NCBI GenBank assembly: GCA_013399115.1
Contig: VXAA01004234.1
Location: forward strand, 248,172-312,171
Direction of reading: 5' to 3'
Length of the DNA: 64,000 nt
From: Anseranas semipalmata
Taxonomy: Eukaryota; Chordata; Aves; Anseriformes; Anseranatidae
Made by a program: the position numbers and the translations under genes. Shown here one piece after another: positions 13,068-24,441 of the stretch (positions are counted from its first letter, which is position 1; the number at the start of each line of letters is the position of its first letter). The notes beneath the pieces are model-generated. The model saw only the letters and a list, made by a program, of their open reading frames with translations, made no database searches and had not been told where the DNA came from.

Positions 13068-14335
13068 CCCCCCTTTTTTTTTTTTTTTGCATTCTCTATT
13101 TGTTGCTGAATGAGGATATGCAGATCTCTGGATCTAAAGATCAGGTGGAGAGTTCATTTTTGAGATTCCCATGTTTATTCATAAACAACTATACAGCGCT
13201 CCTGTTGGAGTCCATATGGTAAAAAGATTTGAAGTCCTCTGGTGTAATCCAGTAGCATTCATCCAGACTCCATGTGAAAGGATGAGATAAAATGTTTGGG
13301 CCTGGGCATTATTTTTTCCTTTGTTTTACTGTAATAATGTTTGCAACGGAGGGACAATTCAACCTCTTTATTCCAGCTGTGAAAGCTTAGGTTATGCTGG
13401 GACACGCACAATGGATGGAAGAGAAGGTATTTTTTAAAGAAAATTGGCCTAAATATCTCTGGGACAAGAAATTTGTGCTCTAAAGAGATGAATTTTACAG
13501 AGTAGTGAAGCTGGCTGGCCTATCACTGTGTTACATAGCATAACATTCTCTCTAATGAGAAATAACCGATACATTCAAAAATCATCTTTCTGCCATGGAA
13601 ATAAATAATACAATAAAATGAGCTAAATGAAGAAAAGAAAGGAAAATATATGTAATTTAAATCATCTGTTTAAAATCAGGTTATATCTTTGACACAACAA
13701 GGAACTGAGCAGTAAGGAAAATAGGAAAATTAGCCTATTTTTCTTTGAAATGACAAAACTCATTTTCTTTGTCTTGAAAGGAAATAGGAGATTTAGGTTC
13801 TTATCAGTCAGAGGAGAGACTGGATACTTCCACATCTCAGGTTGGGGCTGAAGCATGAAATCGCTATTCAGTAGTCTCCAAGAGATTGTTTATCCCACCA
13901 AGTTTGGACACATATGCTACACTGGAGCTCAAGTGACACTTATTTCTCTCCTTTTGCTACAGAAGCAGTTTAGGGATGTTAAACTTTTAAATAGGTCTTC
14001 CTCTTTTCTTTTTTCTTCCTGGTGTTGCTTCACTTAGTTAAAAATCTAAACATTTTATGGAACAAAATAAGAGAATTCTGAATAGCCGGATGGTTTAGAG
14101 ACTATCCCAACAGCTGCTGGCTTCAGCTCAACCAACTCAGGTTCATTGAGACTGTCTGTCCCACTGTTTGGAGCACTTTTCCAGGATGTGTGGATCCTTT
14201 CCTAGCCTTGTGTCACAACAGAAGCTTTGTCCTCCTGAATTCTGGGTGAATGGTCTATCAATGGCATGCAGAAAAAAATTCACATCCTCCTTTTCTTTTT
14301 GTTTATGATGACTGAATCTCTGAATCTGTTCTTGA

Positions 14336-14370
14336 AAAACAAAAAACAACAACAACAACAAAAAAAAACA
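14336..14370. repeat. A-rich CAA microsatellite
   Basis: A-rich tract with about five CAA units (14347-14361), bounded by A runs. Low complexity. Confidence 0.9.
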
Positions 14371-14988
14371 CGGCAGAATATAGTTTTCCTCTTTTTTAGT
14401 GTTTGAAAGTATTTGCCAAATTTAATCCACATCCTCAAATGGTTTCTACTGACTTGGATTTGCACTTTCTATAGAATAAAGAACTCAGTGAAGCCTAGCA
14501 ATACTAGGTTCATTTTGTTAGCAGAAAAACATATCACTGCCATTCTACAGCTTCATGATATACCATATATCATATATGTATATGATACATATATATGCAT
14601 ATCTATTTCTCCAGATCTGTGGAGAGGTGTCCCTTGGCCCTCAGCCTTGGTGCCAAGTGTCCAGAAGCAACACTTGCATTACTATTGCCTATCATTTGGC
14701 CATGAGAGGAACCCTATCTTCCTCAATGCTGCACAATAGGACCTCTTAGCTTGAATTGTTGGAAGAAACATATACTCTTGGAACCTGCAGTCTGATGAAT
14801 CAAATATGCAATACATGTCTCTCTTCCTAGCCTAAAATGCTTCCAAACATGTAAAACAAATATGTAAAGAAACAGCAAATTTTGTTTCTTTGGATATCAT
14901 AAATCTAGTGACTTTTCATTAATATTAAAAAGTTGTTTCCTGCCAAAGGATACTTGAAAATGCTGTCAAAGCTTTACATGCCTAGACT

Positions 14989-15086
14989 ATATTTGTATTT
15001 ATATTTATATTTATATTTGTATTTACATATGCAGCTTTTATATAAAAATAAAAAAATAAAATAAAATAAAATAAAATAAAATAAAA
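14989..15086. repeat. TATTTA and AAAAT compound microsatellite
   Basis: TATTTA-like hexamers (14989-15026) are followed by a short unique spacer and then an AAAAT pentamer tract (15043-15086). The two halves are roughly complementary in type (T-rich then A-rich), so they could pair as an imperfect AT hairpin. Confidence 0.9.
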
Positions 15087-17063
15087 CACAAGAGAATTCA
15101 CAAGGCATTTTTTTCTACATTCCATGATGAACAGTATGAATTGCCAAAATATAAAAGTAAGATTGGATGAAGGACCACTAACGTAAGTACTTGTTCTCAG
15201 ACACCTCTTCCTTCCAGAATGATGTAAAGGAGACTATGTAAATGAAAAAGATTTTCATTAAGTGGCCTGATTCTGCTCTTATCAAAGTCAGGAAAACTTT
15301 CTTATTTACTTTATAGGAAACTGCATTGGTGAATTCCATCAGGTTAGCTTTAATATCTAAACTTATGTATATTCTGTAATATTGTTCTGATTAAGAAGTG
15401 TATGGAACAATCCAATCAACTGACATTTGTTTCATGAATGCAGAAATACCTCCATACCAATGCAACTGTTACAAAGAATATCTAGAAGCAGGAAGAATAC
15501 TGTCTGCTTCTCTTTTCACCTTAAAGTAGCTGTATTACTTTCATTTGGTTTTCCACTACCACGTTTTTCTAAACACTTTTGTTTTAAAGTAATAAAACTC
15601 TATTGAAGCATGCTTTTAAAAAATCTGAACACTTTTATAGAAAATTGCTCTGTTTGGAGTGCCCAAGTTTCCATTGGAAGAGATGAAAAATGTGTATGGA
15701 AGAAAAATAGAAAGCTCATAGAGAAAGTAATCCAGTAAGGGGAGAAAAGCCATATATTTCGGCCCCTGTAAAAAAAGAAAGAAATGTTCTTATTGCTACC
15801 CTTACATATTTGCCTTTTATAGTAGTTTAAGAACCGTTAGGATAAAAATATGTTGTCCCCTGAAATGGAACAGTGCTGTCCGAGTTAGCAACAAGTACAG
15901 CTTTTTAGCAGATAGCATGACTACACAAATAGCATGCATTTGGGACTGTAATCTACTTTAAGGTGTGAACAGCTATACTGTGTTGAATTCCAGTGCTGTT
16001 TTTTGTGTCTCTTCTTTGTGGTGCATTGTACAAAATACAATGTCCTTAGATGGAGGAAACCATTTAGTAGCAATTGGATAGGTCAAGGTCTCTAGCCTGT
16101 TCAACTGTACTGCTTTGACAATGGTGTCACACTCAAGAGGCAGCTAAACAGACCAGATAAGAGAGTGGTGGTGAAATCCTGACCTGCAAAGTGAAGGAAA
16201 AGCCCTCATGGACTTCACTTGAATTAGACGTTTAGCCCAGGCCTTTTGTGTATTTCTAGTCTATTTAGATCAGTGCTAAAACTGCAACCTGGACAAGTTT
16301 AAAAAGTACACTTCATGGAGTGGAAAAGAGCCTAGGACTTAAAGTTTAGTTAAGGTTAATATTCTGTGATTTACAGAAGATGAGTCAAAATCTGCTGTCT
16401 GTGTCACTGATTTGAGTAACTCTTCTGATTTCTACTTTGGCTTGCACTGGTACGATTGAAGACTATTGAAGCCTATTACCACTGTAAGAGCTTGATCCAA
16501 AGACGGTCAAACCCAGCAAAAATATCCTCACAGATTCTGCTTATCTTTGGATCAGAGAAGAAGACCAAAATCTGTGGTCTATGTGTATGTTACAAAATGA
16601 AATAGTGCCAGGAAATATTCCCTTGAAACTCCACTGTTGATAACACTAAATTGTTTTGGCTCAGGAGAACTAGCAATGATTCCTGGACCAGGGATCATTT
16701 CCAACATGCATTTTGTGTGGGACTGCAATGTTTGGAGGCCAAGAACTCCTGTTATTATGGATGTGGCCAGACGTTATGAATTAGCCTCAGGGACAGTGAA
16801 TAACCAGGGCATATTTAATTTACCGTTATAGGTATCACCAAGATTGATCCAGAAGGGCATGGGTGATCTAGGTCCTTCCATTGGTCTTGCATGATTTCAA
16901 AGAAAAAAGTAAAGTTTAAAATCCTTATATCAGATTTATAAAATATGAGGAAGGTGATAGCAAGGTAGAATTTCTGCTGTTCAGCAGGTTTAATGTACAG
17001 AACAGAAGACAGAGACTTTCAGAAGTGTTTAAAATTTGCTTAAGAGTAATGAAATGGAAGCAT

Positions 17064-17118
17064 TATTACTCACTCTTGACAGATGAGAAACTACAGCACA
17101 GAGAAACTAAATTCAAGA
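17064..17118 (-). repeat. MIR-like SINE relic, antisense, first part
   Basis: The phrase 'acagatgagaaactacagca' followed by 'cagagaaactaa' matches the antisense MIR tail, usually near 'acagatgaggaaactgaggc' then 'acagagaggttaag'. Only this end is present here; the rest may resume at 17655. Short but characteristic. Confidence 0.5.
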
Positions 17119-17654
17119 TTTTATATTTTATTTATATATACAGATATGTATGTATACATATATGAATTTATATATGGGAGCTCCTGCCGCTATAGAGGAC
17201 TCGACGTAACTGGGGAAGTTTCTAAAGAGCACAGTATGCTGAAAACATGGCCTTAAGCATCACAATAAAAGCTGAGTGCTGTTGATGGCAGTAGAAAAAC
17301 ATGAAAATGTTCCATTTGAAATGTCTTCTTGTTGAAAAATGTTTCTTAAATTGGAGTTTTCTGTAGGAAATGTTTCTTATGAGAAAATAGTTTGCATTTT
17401 TGGCAACCAAAAATTGGCCAGAACTCAATTTAGTTTTCAACTACTGGCTTTCTGACAAAATTTTAAATACTTTTCAAGGCAAGACTATCTGAAAATGCAG
17501 AATTTCAAGTTTTTCTCTAAATGCTGTTTTACAATAAAACACCTCCTCTGTCATCTGAATATTTGGCTGTTAGGTAGGCGTCAAAGAAGTAGATAAGTTT
17601 GTTTGTTTTAGAGCCTTATTGAAAAGGTGATGGGCACTTTAAGTCCTATCCTAA
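17119..17654. other. Possible insertion between two MIR halves
   Basis: About 536 bp lie between two pieces that together would read as one antisense MIR. It starts with an AT microsatellite-like patch (about 17120-17175). It then contains T/A-rich sequence with 'gaaaaatgttt' and 'aaaattggcc' type motifs reminiscent of amniote non-autonomous DNA transposons. No target-site duplication or terminal repeat was established, so the identity is open. Confidence 0.3.
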
Positions 17655-17755
17655 AATTACACATCCAAGGTGCCCCAGAAAGCAGTGGCAAAACCATGAA
17701 TCACACTCAGCTTTTCTGAACAGAAAGTCAACACCTTTCCTTGGTAGGTACCATC
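17655..17755 (-). repeat. MIR-like SINE relic, antisense, second part
   Basis: 'acatccaaggtgccccagaa' and 'agcagtggcaaaaccatgaa' match the antisense MIR segment that normally follows the piece seen at 17064, near 'gcccaaggtcacacagctag' then 'agtggcagagccaggat'. The order and strand agree with the first part. Confidence 0.45.
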
Positions 17756-18129
17756 ACCCTGTCCCTTATTGCAGAAGTTCTTATGGAATTTTCCATGGAT
17801 ATTATGAGTTAGAAGAACAGGAATAACAGTTTATTTTCTTCGTATTCTTTTGCCTAATGCAATAGCTTAGTGACCTGGTTCTTTAGGAAAAACCTTGGCA
17901 GGGGAATTTCCATACATACCATCAGTGAATGCCCTTTTTCACTAACTGGGAGAGCAGATCCCATTCTGCTGGTGTTTTTTTGTTTTGCTTTCAGGGCTCA
18001 GGCAGCTAATTTTGGGCTGGAGTGGAGGTAGAGCAGGAAGAAGGGATGCAGCACTCTGATATTTTCCTCTGTATAGTATCACTTATTAAAATCCTGTTGT
18101 CTTGACCATTGTTGTTGCCATTGAAGTCT

Positions 18130-19130
18130 GGTTTATTTACTTGAAAATCTGATTTGTTTCATTTTATTACTGTGTTTGCGAAGTAACTGATATCAGATTC
18201 TGCAGGAAAGAGCTGCCATTTACCAGCAGGCTGTGATGGCTCTGATGCGGTCTGCAGGACCGGCTCCGAGGCTTGCTCTGCCCCGGGGGCTCTCACAGAA
18301 ATAAGATTACTGGCAATAACTGCTTCAACTGCTTTGAATAACAGACACAACTCAGAGAGCATAAAATTAGCATAAACACAGCATCAGTGTGTTCCCTCGG
18401 CGGATGCAAGACAGGCAGGATATGGAAAATTGACTGAAATGGGGTCAGGCACTGCTGAAATCAGGAAGGCAGGAAATGTTGCCGAGCAGAGAGGTGGGGT
18501 TGCTGCTAATAAATAAATAAATAAAATGATAGCCATGAAGTTTTAATGACAACACAGTCAGAGGGGTGGATATTAAAAACACAGTTCTGGTACCAGAACA
18601 TCCTAAACACTGTCTTTCCAGGCAAATTACTCTTAATCGTCCTTTGGTTTTTCACTCCTGATTGGGTGGAGGGAGAGGGAAAAAATATCAATGATAATAA
18701 CAGCAACAATAGCAATTTCCTGTAACAGATTTCCTGTTTTTTTTTTTTTTTAGGGATTGAAAAGGGAAAAGATGGAGGGAGGGCATGCCGTGATAATTTG
18801 AGGAGGATGCCCTAGATTTGTTAATGAGTGATAACGGGTATTTTGCAGCACTCCTATCTCTTTATATTTATCAAATATTAAAATGGGAGATGCTTACTGA
18901 CATATTCAATAAAGAAGTACATTAAGAGGGGAAGGCACAGCAGCTCTGATTTTGCAGTTTTAATAAGGAGACATTACAGATACCACTTGCAACAGATTTA
19001 CCCTTGGAGCTCTGCATATCCAGACCCTCAGATTGGTTCATATGGGGAGCGCTGGAACAAACACGTGCTTGAAATCAGAAACTCCTCAGAAACTCAAAGT
19101 ATTGAAAAAGACCCATAGCGATCGTGTTGA
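18130..19130. promoter_or_regulatory. Candidate conserved non-coding block
   Basis: Compared with its flanks this kilobase has few simple repeats, more mixed composition, a short CpG-bearing patch (18240-18300) and many AT-rich transcription-factor-like motifs. Those motifs include TTAATGA, ATAAAATTAGC, TAATAAGG and GATAA forms around 18360-18380, 18540 and 18830-18970. It contains one AAAT microsatellite (18507-18525) and a T run (about 18738-18752). The pattern is typical of vertebrate developmental enhancers, but motif presence alone is weak evidence. Confidence 0.3.
18507..18525. repeat. AAAT microsatellite
   Basis: Four to five AAAT units. Low complexity. Confidence 0.9.
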
Positions 19131-19437
19131 TCTCATAACCAGCTTGCGATTTGGGATACTGTTTTCAAAGCTGCCTCTCATCCTTTGAAGAAGAGAACCA
19201 AAGCGGGGGTAACACACATTAGAGGACCATAGGTTGCTTTCCTTCAAGAAAGAAAACATTTATGACTCTGCTCCTGCTCCCCACTGTTGGGAGGTTGTCC
19301 TTCAGCTGAGATGGGGACTCTCTCAAAGTTTCAGGATCAAAGCCTTTTATCAAGCCAGCTTACAAAGCAGATCCTAGGACCTACTCTCAGAAAAGCATTT
19401 TAACCCATAGGTGCTTCAGACTAATGCAATATTCCAT

Positions 19438-20465
19438 GTTTCAACCATCTTTAGCCAACATTGAAGAATTTTCTTTTTTTTTTCCTAAAATTCATGAAAG
19501 ATAGTTTGGGACAGTTGTTTCATCTTCCTTTATATCTTTCTCCTTCCTTCCTTTTCTTTCTCTCTTTCTCTTTCTACACCCTTCCTCTCTCATGAGGAAG
19601 CTTTTTCAAGCCCTGGGAGGGAAACATGGGGAGTCATCAAATATTAATCTTTGCCTGAAAAATGATCTGTTGAAGGTCAGGTATGTCACATGAGGTTTCC
19701 ACTGCCAAAAGTGATACAGAGGATGAAGCGAAACACTCAGAAGTGGGTAGCTTTAGCTAATCACCTTTGAGACCTTTAACTGTGGAGAAAAATAAAAGAG
19801 AGTAAAGAGTTTGGATAAGAACAAAGCATGGCATACAATTGTTTTTCTGACTGACGTCTTCAGTGAATTGTATGAGGAACTGAAAGAGAGAGAGAGAGGT
19901 GTAGAATGAGTTTTAAAGTTCTTTTCATTAATATTTTATCTTTTTACTATTATTTTATTTTATTTTATTTTATTTTATTTTATTTTATTTTATTTTCATG
20001 ACCTTTAGAATTTCCTGAATTGACGTAGGGTTAGAAAAGACACTGAAAGAAACAGTACTGCTAGCCTAGCCAGCAATTACCGTATAAAAAAAAAGCCTAC
20101 TATTGTGAGATTTCAAGTCCAACAAGATTTACGAGCAAGCTTTGGATATGAAATGAAACTCTTGACAGTGTGCCCTTGTCTATAAAAATAAGTGCTAATG
20201 ACCCTCTGTCCCTTGCTGGTAGATCCAAAGGAAAGAGCAAGTTTAAAAAGGCACAGAAACTAAACTACTTTCTCACCCTTAAAGGTGGTCCATTCAGGTC
20301 AGGGGAAGGCACGTGGTTATGGAGCATGGGTATAGCATGCCTGGGGACAAGTAAAAGACTTTGTTCTCCCCAAGGCATCAATCCAGCATCTCTCACCAGC
20401 ACCAAAGTCATTAAACAAATAAACAGGAGAAGGTACCAGAAGAAAATGTGAGGAAAAACAAATCA
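19438..20465. repeat. Tandem duplication, copy 1 (1,028 bp)
   Basis: This segment recurs at 20467-21494 with a constant offset of 1,029 bases at every point I compared, and no difference was seen. It includes a pyrimidine tract, a GA tract (19885-19898), a TTTTA microsatellite (19951-19996) and a 93-codon chance frame that recurs identically in copy 2. Equal microsatellite length in the two copies argues for a single genomic locus counted twice. No gene is recognised inside. Confidence 0.97.
19951..19996. repeat. TTTTA pentamer microsatellite
   Basis: About nine TTTTA units; the same tract recurs at 20980-21025 in the second copy with the same length. Fast-mutating repeats normally differ between real duplicates. 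Confidence 0.95.
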
Positions 20466-20466
20466 N
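20466..20466. other. Single-N contig join
   Basis: One N separates the two identical 1,028-bp copies. A join placed exactly at the boundary of a perfect direct repeat is the signature of two overlapping contig ends laid end to end and not merged. Confidence 0.9.
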
Positions 20467-21494
20467 GTTTCAACCATCTTTAGCCAACATTGAAGAATTT
20501 TCTTTTTTTTTTCCTAAAATTCATGAAAGATAGTTTGGGACAGTTGTTTCATCTTCCTTTATATCTTTCTCCTTCCTTCCTTTTCTTTCTCTCTTTCTCT
20601 TTCTACACCCTTCCTCTCTCATGAGGAAGCTTTTTCAAGCCCTGGGAGGGAAACATGGGGAGTCATCAAATATTAATCTTTGCCTGAAAAATGATCTGTT
20701 GAAGGTCAGGTATGTCACATGAGGTTTCCACTGCCAAAAGTGATACAGAGGATGAAGCGAAACACTCAGAAGTGGGTAGCTTTAGCTAATCACCTTTGAG
20801 ACCTTTAACTGTGGAGAAAAATAAAAGAGAGTAAAGAGTTTGGATAAGAACAAAGCATGGCATACAATTGTTTTTCTGACTGACGTCTTCAGTGAATTGT
20901 ATGAGGAACTGAAAGAGAGAGAGAGAGGTGTAGAATGAGTTTTAAAGTTCTTTTCATTAATATTTTATCTTTTTACTATTATTTTATTTTATTTTATTTT
21001 ATTTTATTTTATTTTATTTTATTTTCATGACCTTTAGAATTTCCTGAATTGACGTAGGGTTAGAAAAGACACTGAAAGAAACAGTACTGCTAGCCTAGCC
21101 AGCAATTACCGTATAAAAAAAAAGCCTACTATTGTGAGATTTCAAGTCCAACAAGATTTACGAGCAAGCTTTGGATATGAAATGAAACTCTTGACAGTGT
21201 GCCCTTGTCTATAAAAATAAGTGCTAATGACCCTCTGTCCCTTGCTGGTAGATCCAAAGGAAAGAGCAAGTTTAAAAAGGCACAGAAACTAAACTACTTT
21301 CTCACCCTTAAAGGTGGTCCATTCAGGTCAGGGGAAGGCACGTGGTTATGGAGCATGGGTATAGCATGCCTGGGGACAAGTAAAAGACTTTGTTCTCCCC
21401 AAGGCATCAATCCAGCATCTCTCACCAGCACCAAAGTCATTAAACAAATAAACAGGAGAAGGTACCAGAAGAAAATGTGAGGAAAAACAAATCA
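20467..21494. repeat. Tandem duplication, copy 2 (1,028 bp)
   Basis: Second copy of 19438-20465, in direct orientation and apparently identical, including the TTTTA and GA microsatellites. Unique sequence resumes at 21495. Probably a false duplication. Confidence 0.97.
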
Positions 21495-22004
21495 GACATA
21501 AAATATTTTGGAGTCCAGCCATGATGTTTCCTATGGAAAAAAAATGAATTCCAGTCTCCTTCTCACAAAAGACCTTTTTCTCTCTTTCTATTGGGATTAA
21601 CCAGTTTTTAATTGATTTATTCAGGAATATAATTGATTCTGATGACAGTGGCAGGGCTAAGCCCTCAAACACTGTACCTCACTGGCATGCAGGCTATCGT
21701 GGTCCTCATTCATTTAGCTTAACTGCAGCTCCTGTGTTAGATGCACAGTTGCCCTAGGCTCCCTCTGTAATCAGTGGAAAGAAATAGGCTTCTCCAGAGA
21801 ATGGCTCAGATCTAGCCTGGGCTAAATTGCTATCTGACAGCACCTTTCTCAGTGACTATAACTGGAACATAGAATGGCTATATGGGACACCAGTCAGGCA
21901 GCCACAGTAGCCAAAACTGTCTCACTGTCTCTTCCTAGTTCCTTGTCTTCATTTGATATTGTATGTATCAAAAATGAATAAAAAGTTTTGCAAATTAGAC
22001 ATTG

Positions 22005-22006
<2 letters not shown>

Positions 22007-22041
<35 letters not shown>
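22007..22041. repeat. Poly-T run of 35 bases
   Basis: Uninterrupted T run as assembled; the true length is uncertain because such runs are hard to sequence. On the minus strand it would be a poly-A tail, but no retroposon body was recognised upstream of it on that strand. Confidence 0.9.
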
Positions 22042-22042
<1 letters not shown>

Positions 22043-22624
22043 TATGTGAGTGATGCATGGCTTCACATAACAAAATCCTGGTCAAATACAAAAGATTGTG
22101 AGTTTTAGGATCGTCCCCATCTTCACTGCATTGACTTCTCGTGTGTATAAATTTATTCACATGTTTACAGATTTGAATGATGGGCTGAAACTTAAACCTC
22201 AAGTGAGATGATTAAAAAGATGTTGAAATTAGAATCATCCATTTTCAAAAATGAATTATATAAAGACAAAGGTTCACCTATGTGTTTCCTTCTCCCCGTC
22301 TTCTACTTGCATTGGTCATTTTTACATCTAATCTTTCTTTATTCTTAAAGAAAGAAAACAATTACACTGCTTAAAGGAGCTTTTCATTTTTTTTCTATGA
22401 AAGACATATTTCAATGGAAATATCGTATAATAAAATTCATTTCTCTGTTACTAAGCAGTTTGGAGTGAAGGTAACATTTGTTAGTCTCTATTCCTCTATG
22501 ATCTAATTTTGATTTGGGACCATACAAATGAGATTAAAAAACAAGACAAAATTGACTTAAACCGTCACTGAGAATATATATTTACTGAAGTAAATATGAG
22601 ATTTCCCTAAAACATTTTTAGAAA

Positions 22625-22660
22625 CTGTTAACTCACAACTATCATGTTGTGAGTTAACAG
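22625..22660. repeat. Perfect inverted repeat, 15-bp stem and 6-nt loop
   Basis: The left arm ctgttaactcacaac (22625-22639) is the exact reverse complement of the right arm gttgtgagttaacag (22646-22660), with loop tatcat. Pairing stops at an A opposite A just outside. No T run follows, and this is a vertebrate context, so it is not a bacterial-type terminator. It might be a templated inversion or a tiny palindromic insertion. Confidence 0.95.
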
Positions 22661-23207
22661 AGGTGGGCAGCTAAGCACCACACAGATACTTGAGTATTTC
22701 TTCCACACACACTAGGGTGATGCAGGAAAAAGAAAGGAAGAGTAAAATCAGGAAAACTTGTGGGTCAAGATAAAAAGTGTTTAAATAAATGAAGAAGAAA
22801 TGGAAGGAGAGAGAAAGACAACAAAACAAAATAGGGGATGCAAAGGCAATTACTCAGTACTTCCCATGGGCAGACTGATGCCCAGCCAGTTCCTGAGCAA
22901 GGACATCACTATCTGAAATCTATTAGATTTGAGTAAGAAAGCAATTCTAATTCAGGTAAGACTGACTATCCAGTAGAGTGATGTGTTTGCATGTATTTTC
23001 AGCTCTCTCCACCCAAGATATATACTGTTCATGACATCCAGGTTGTATTGCAAATTTTTCACAAGACTAGAAACTCAGTTTGCAATTTTTTTTAATGCCC
23101 AGATTTCTTGGTGTTAAAATGAATAGCTGGTATTTGCTGGAATATTTAAAATCTTTTCACTTAAACTGTATTTTTGAAAAAAATGTATATTTATTTGGAT
23201 GAAAAAG

Positions 23208-23238
23208 AAAAAAACAAAACAAAACAAAGCAAAACAAA
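23208..23238. repeat. AAAAC microsatellite
   Basis: Five or so AAAAC-like units with one G interruption. Low complexity. Confidence 0.9.
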
Positions 23239-24406
23239 TTGGCCTATCAGTCTTCTCAACATCATCCTGGATATGAATGAAAAAAAAAACAAAAATATTT
23301 TCCAACTTCACAGGAATGCTTGGCTACTAAATAAAGTCACTGGCAAACATAAAAAATGTTGAGATCTTCAAAAGCAAATCCTGGAAGGCAAACTCATTAC
23401 TATATCTCAGTTCCCTGTAATACCTAATTTCCAATTGTCAAATTCTGACAAATGTCTGCTAATCTTTCTTCATATAATTTTCCTATTGAAAACAACACCA
23501 GGTTGTTTGTTAGTAAGCAGCTTGGTACTAGCTCAATTATAAACACATAGAAGCTCATCAATCAGATGGTGCTTGGCCAAGATGCCCAAATCAAAATCCC
23601 CCTTATTATCCTTAGTACTGATGCTGTTATGGTGGTAGGGTCAAGCCCTTGGTTATACCTATGTTTGGGAGAGAACAACAGGTTTGGGTACGTAGTGGCA
23701 TACTGCCTATTTTTACTGGATTTAGGGCTTGTGTCAGGTAAGGAATGAGTCATAAGACATCACAACCATTCAGTTTCTAATTTAGAGTTAGTCTCTAGAG
23801 CCAAAGTCCAAGGCAATATAAACATTTATATATAAAACATATTCCACATTTAGAAATTAAGTGTAAGTGGGAAGCAGCATAAGATTCTGCTAAGCTGGCT
23901 GTAGGGTTACTTGCACCATTTAAGCAATGTCGAATGTCCACCAAAATAACAATTTCAACAAAAACAATGAATGAATGTAGCCCAGCATCATTAGAGGAAA
24001 GAAAAGTAACATTCATCTATCCTTTATTCTCCTGAACAAATGTTTAATTGTATTTTGTCCCAAATGTGTCCCATTCTGTCCAAAAAATATATAGATTAAG
24101 CTCCTTTTTCACACAACAAATGATGAATATGTCCCAGTGCAAATTTCCCAAAGTTCTTATTTCTGTCACTTCCTATCATTGCTAACTTTTCCAGAAACTT
24201 CAATAACTGTCATTCATCTGAATTTATTCCATTGCCTATTTATTACAGTCTTCTAAAAATATTGGAATGGAGAGACATTGTGCTGGGAGGTTTACCAGAC
24301 ATGCTCAGGAGCTTTTACAACAGTATCTCTGAAGCTGTTGTACTGGTGCCAAGTGCATCTTATTTAATGGCATTTACGATACAGGTCAAATAGGGTAGCT
24401 ATATTA

Positions 24407-24441
24407 AAATAATAATAATAATAATAATAACAACAACAATA
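24407..24441. repeat. AAT/AAC trinucleotide microsatellite
   Basis: About seven AAT units running into three CAA units. It creates a poly-Leu frame on the minus strand that is not a gene. Confidence 0.95.

Larger units (their letters stand above)
13068..17063. other. Non-coding stretch
   Basis: No exon or RNA gene recognised. It contains a CAA tract (14336-14370), a TATTTA/AAAAT compound tract (14989-15086), an AT-rich palindromic patch (about 14560-14605) and three short patches resembling a dispersed amniote repeat (15247-15300, 16170-16235, 16378-16460). Reading frames are below 110 codons and show no domain. Confidence 0.6.

Noticed and set aside
20170..21480. Duplicated 93-codon frame as a tandem gene pair
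   Set aside because: It is identical only because the whole 1,028 bp is duplicated; the peptide has no recognisable domain or start context.
19438..21494. Two 1,028-bp direct repeats as a pair of LTRs or a satellite unit
   Set aside because: They abut with only one N between them and have no internal region or TG...CA ends. Microsatellite lengths are identical and there is no third copy.
22625..22660. Hairpin as a transcription terminator or microRNA precursor
   Set aside because: There is no trailing T run and the genome is vertebrate. A 15-bp stem is too short for a typical pre-miRNA, which needs about 22 or more paired bases.
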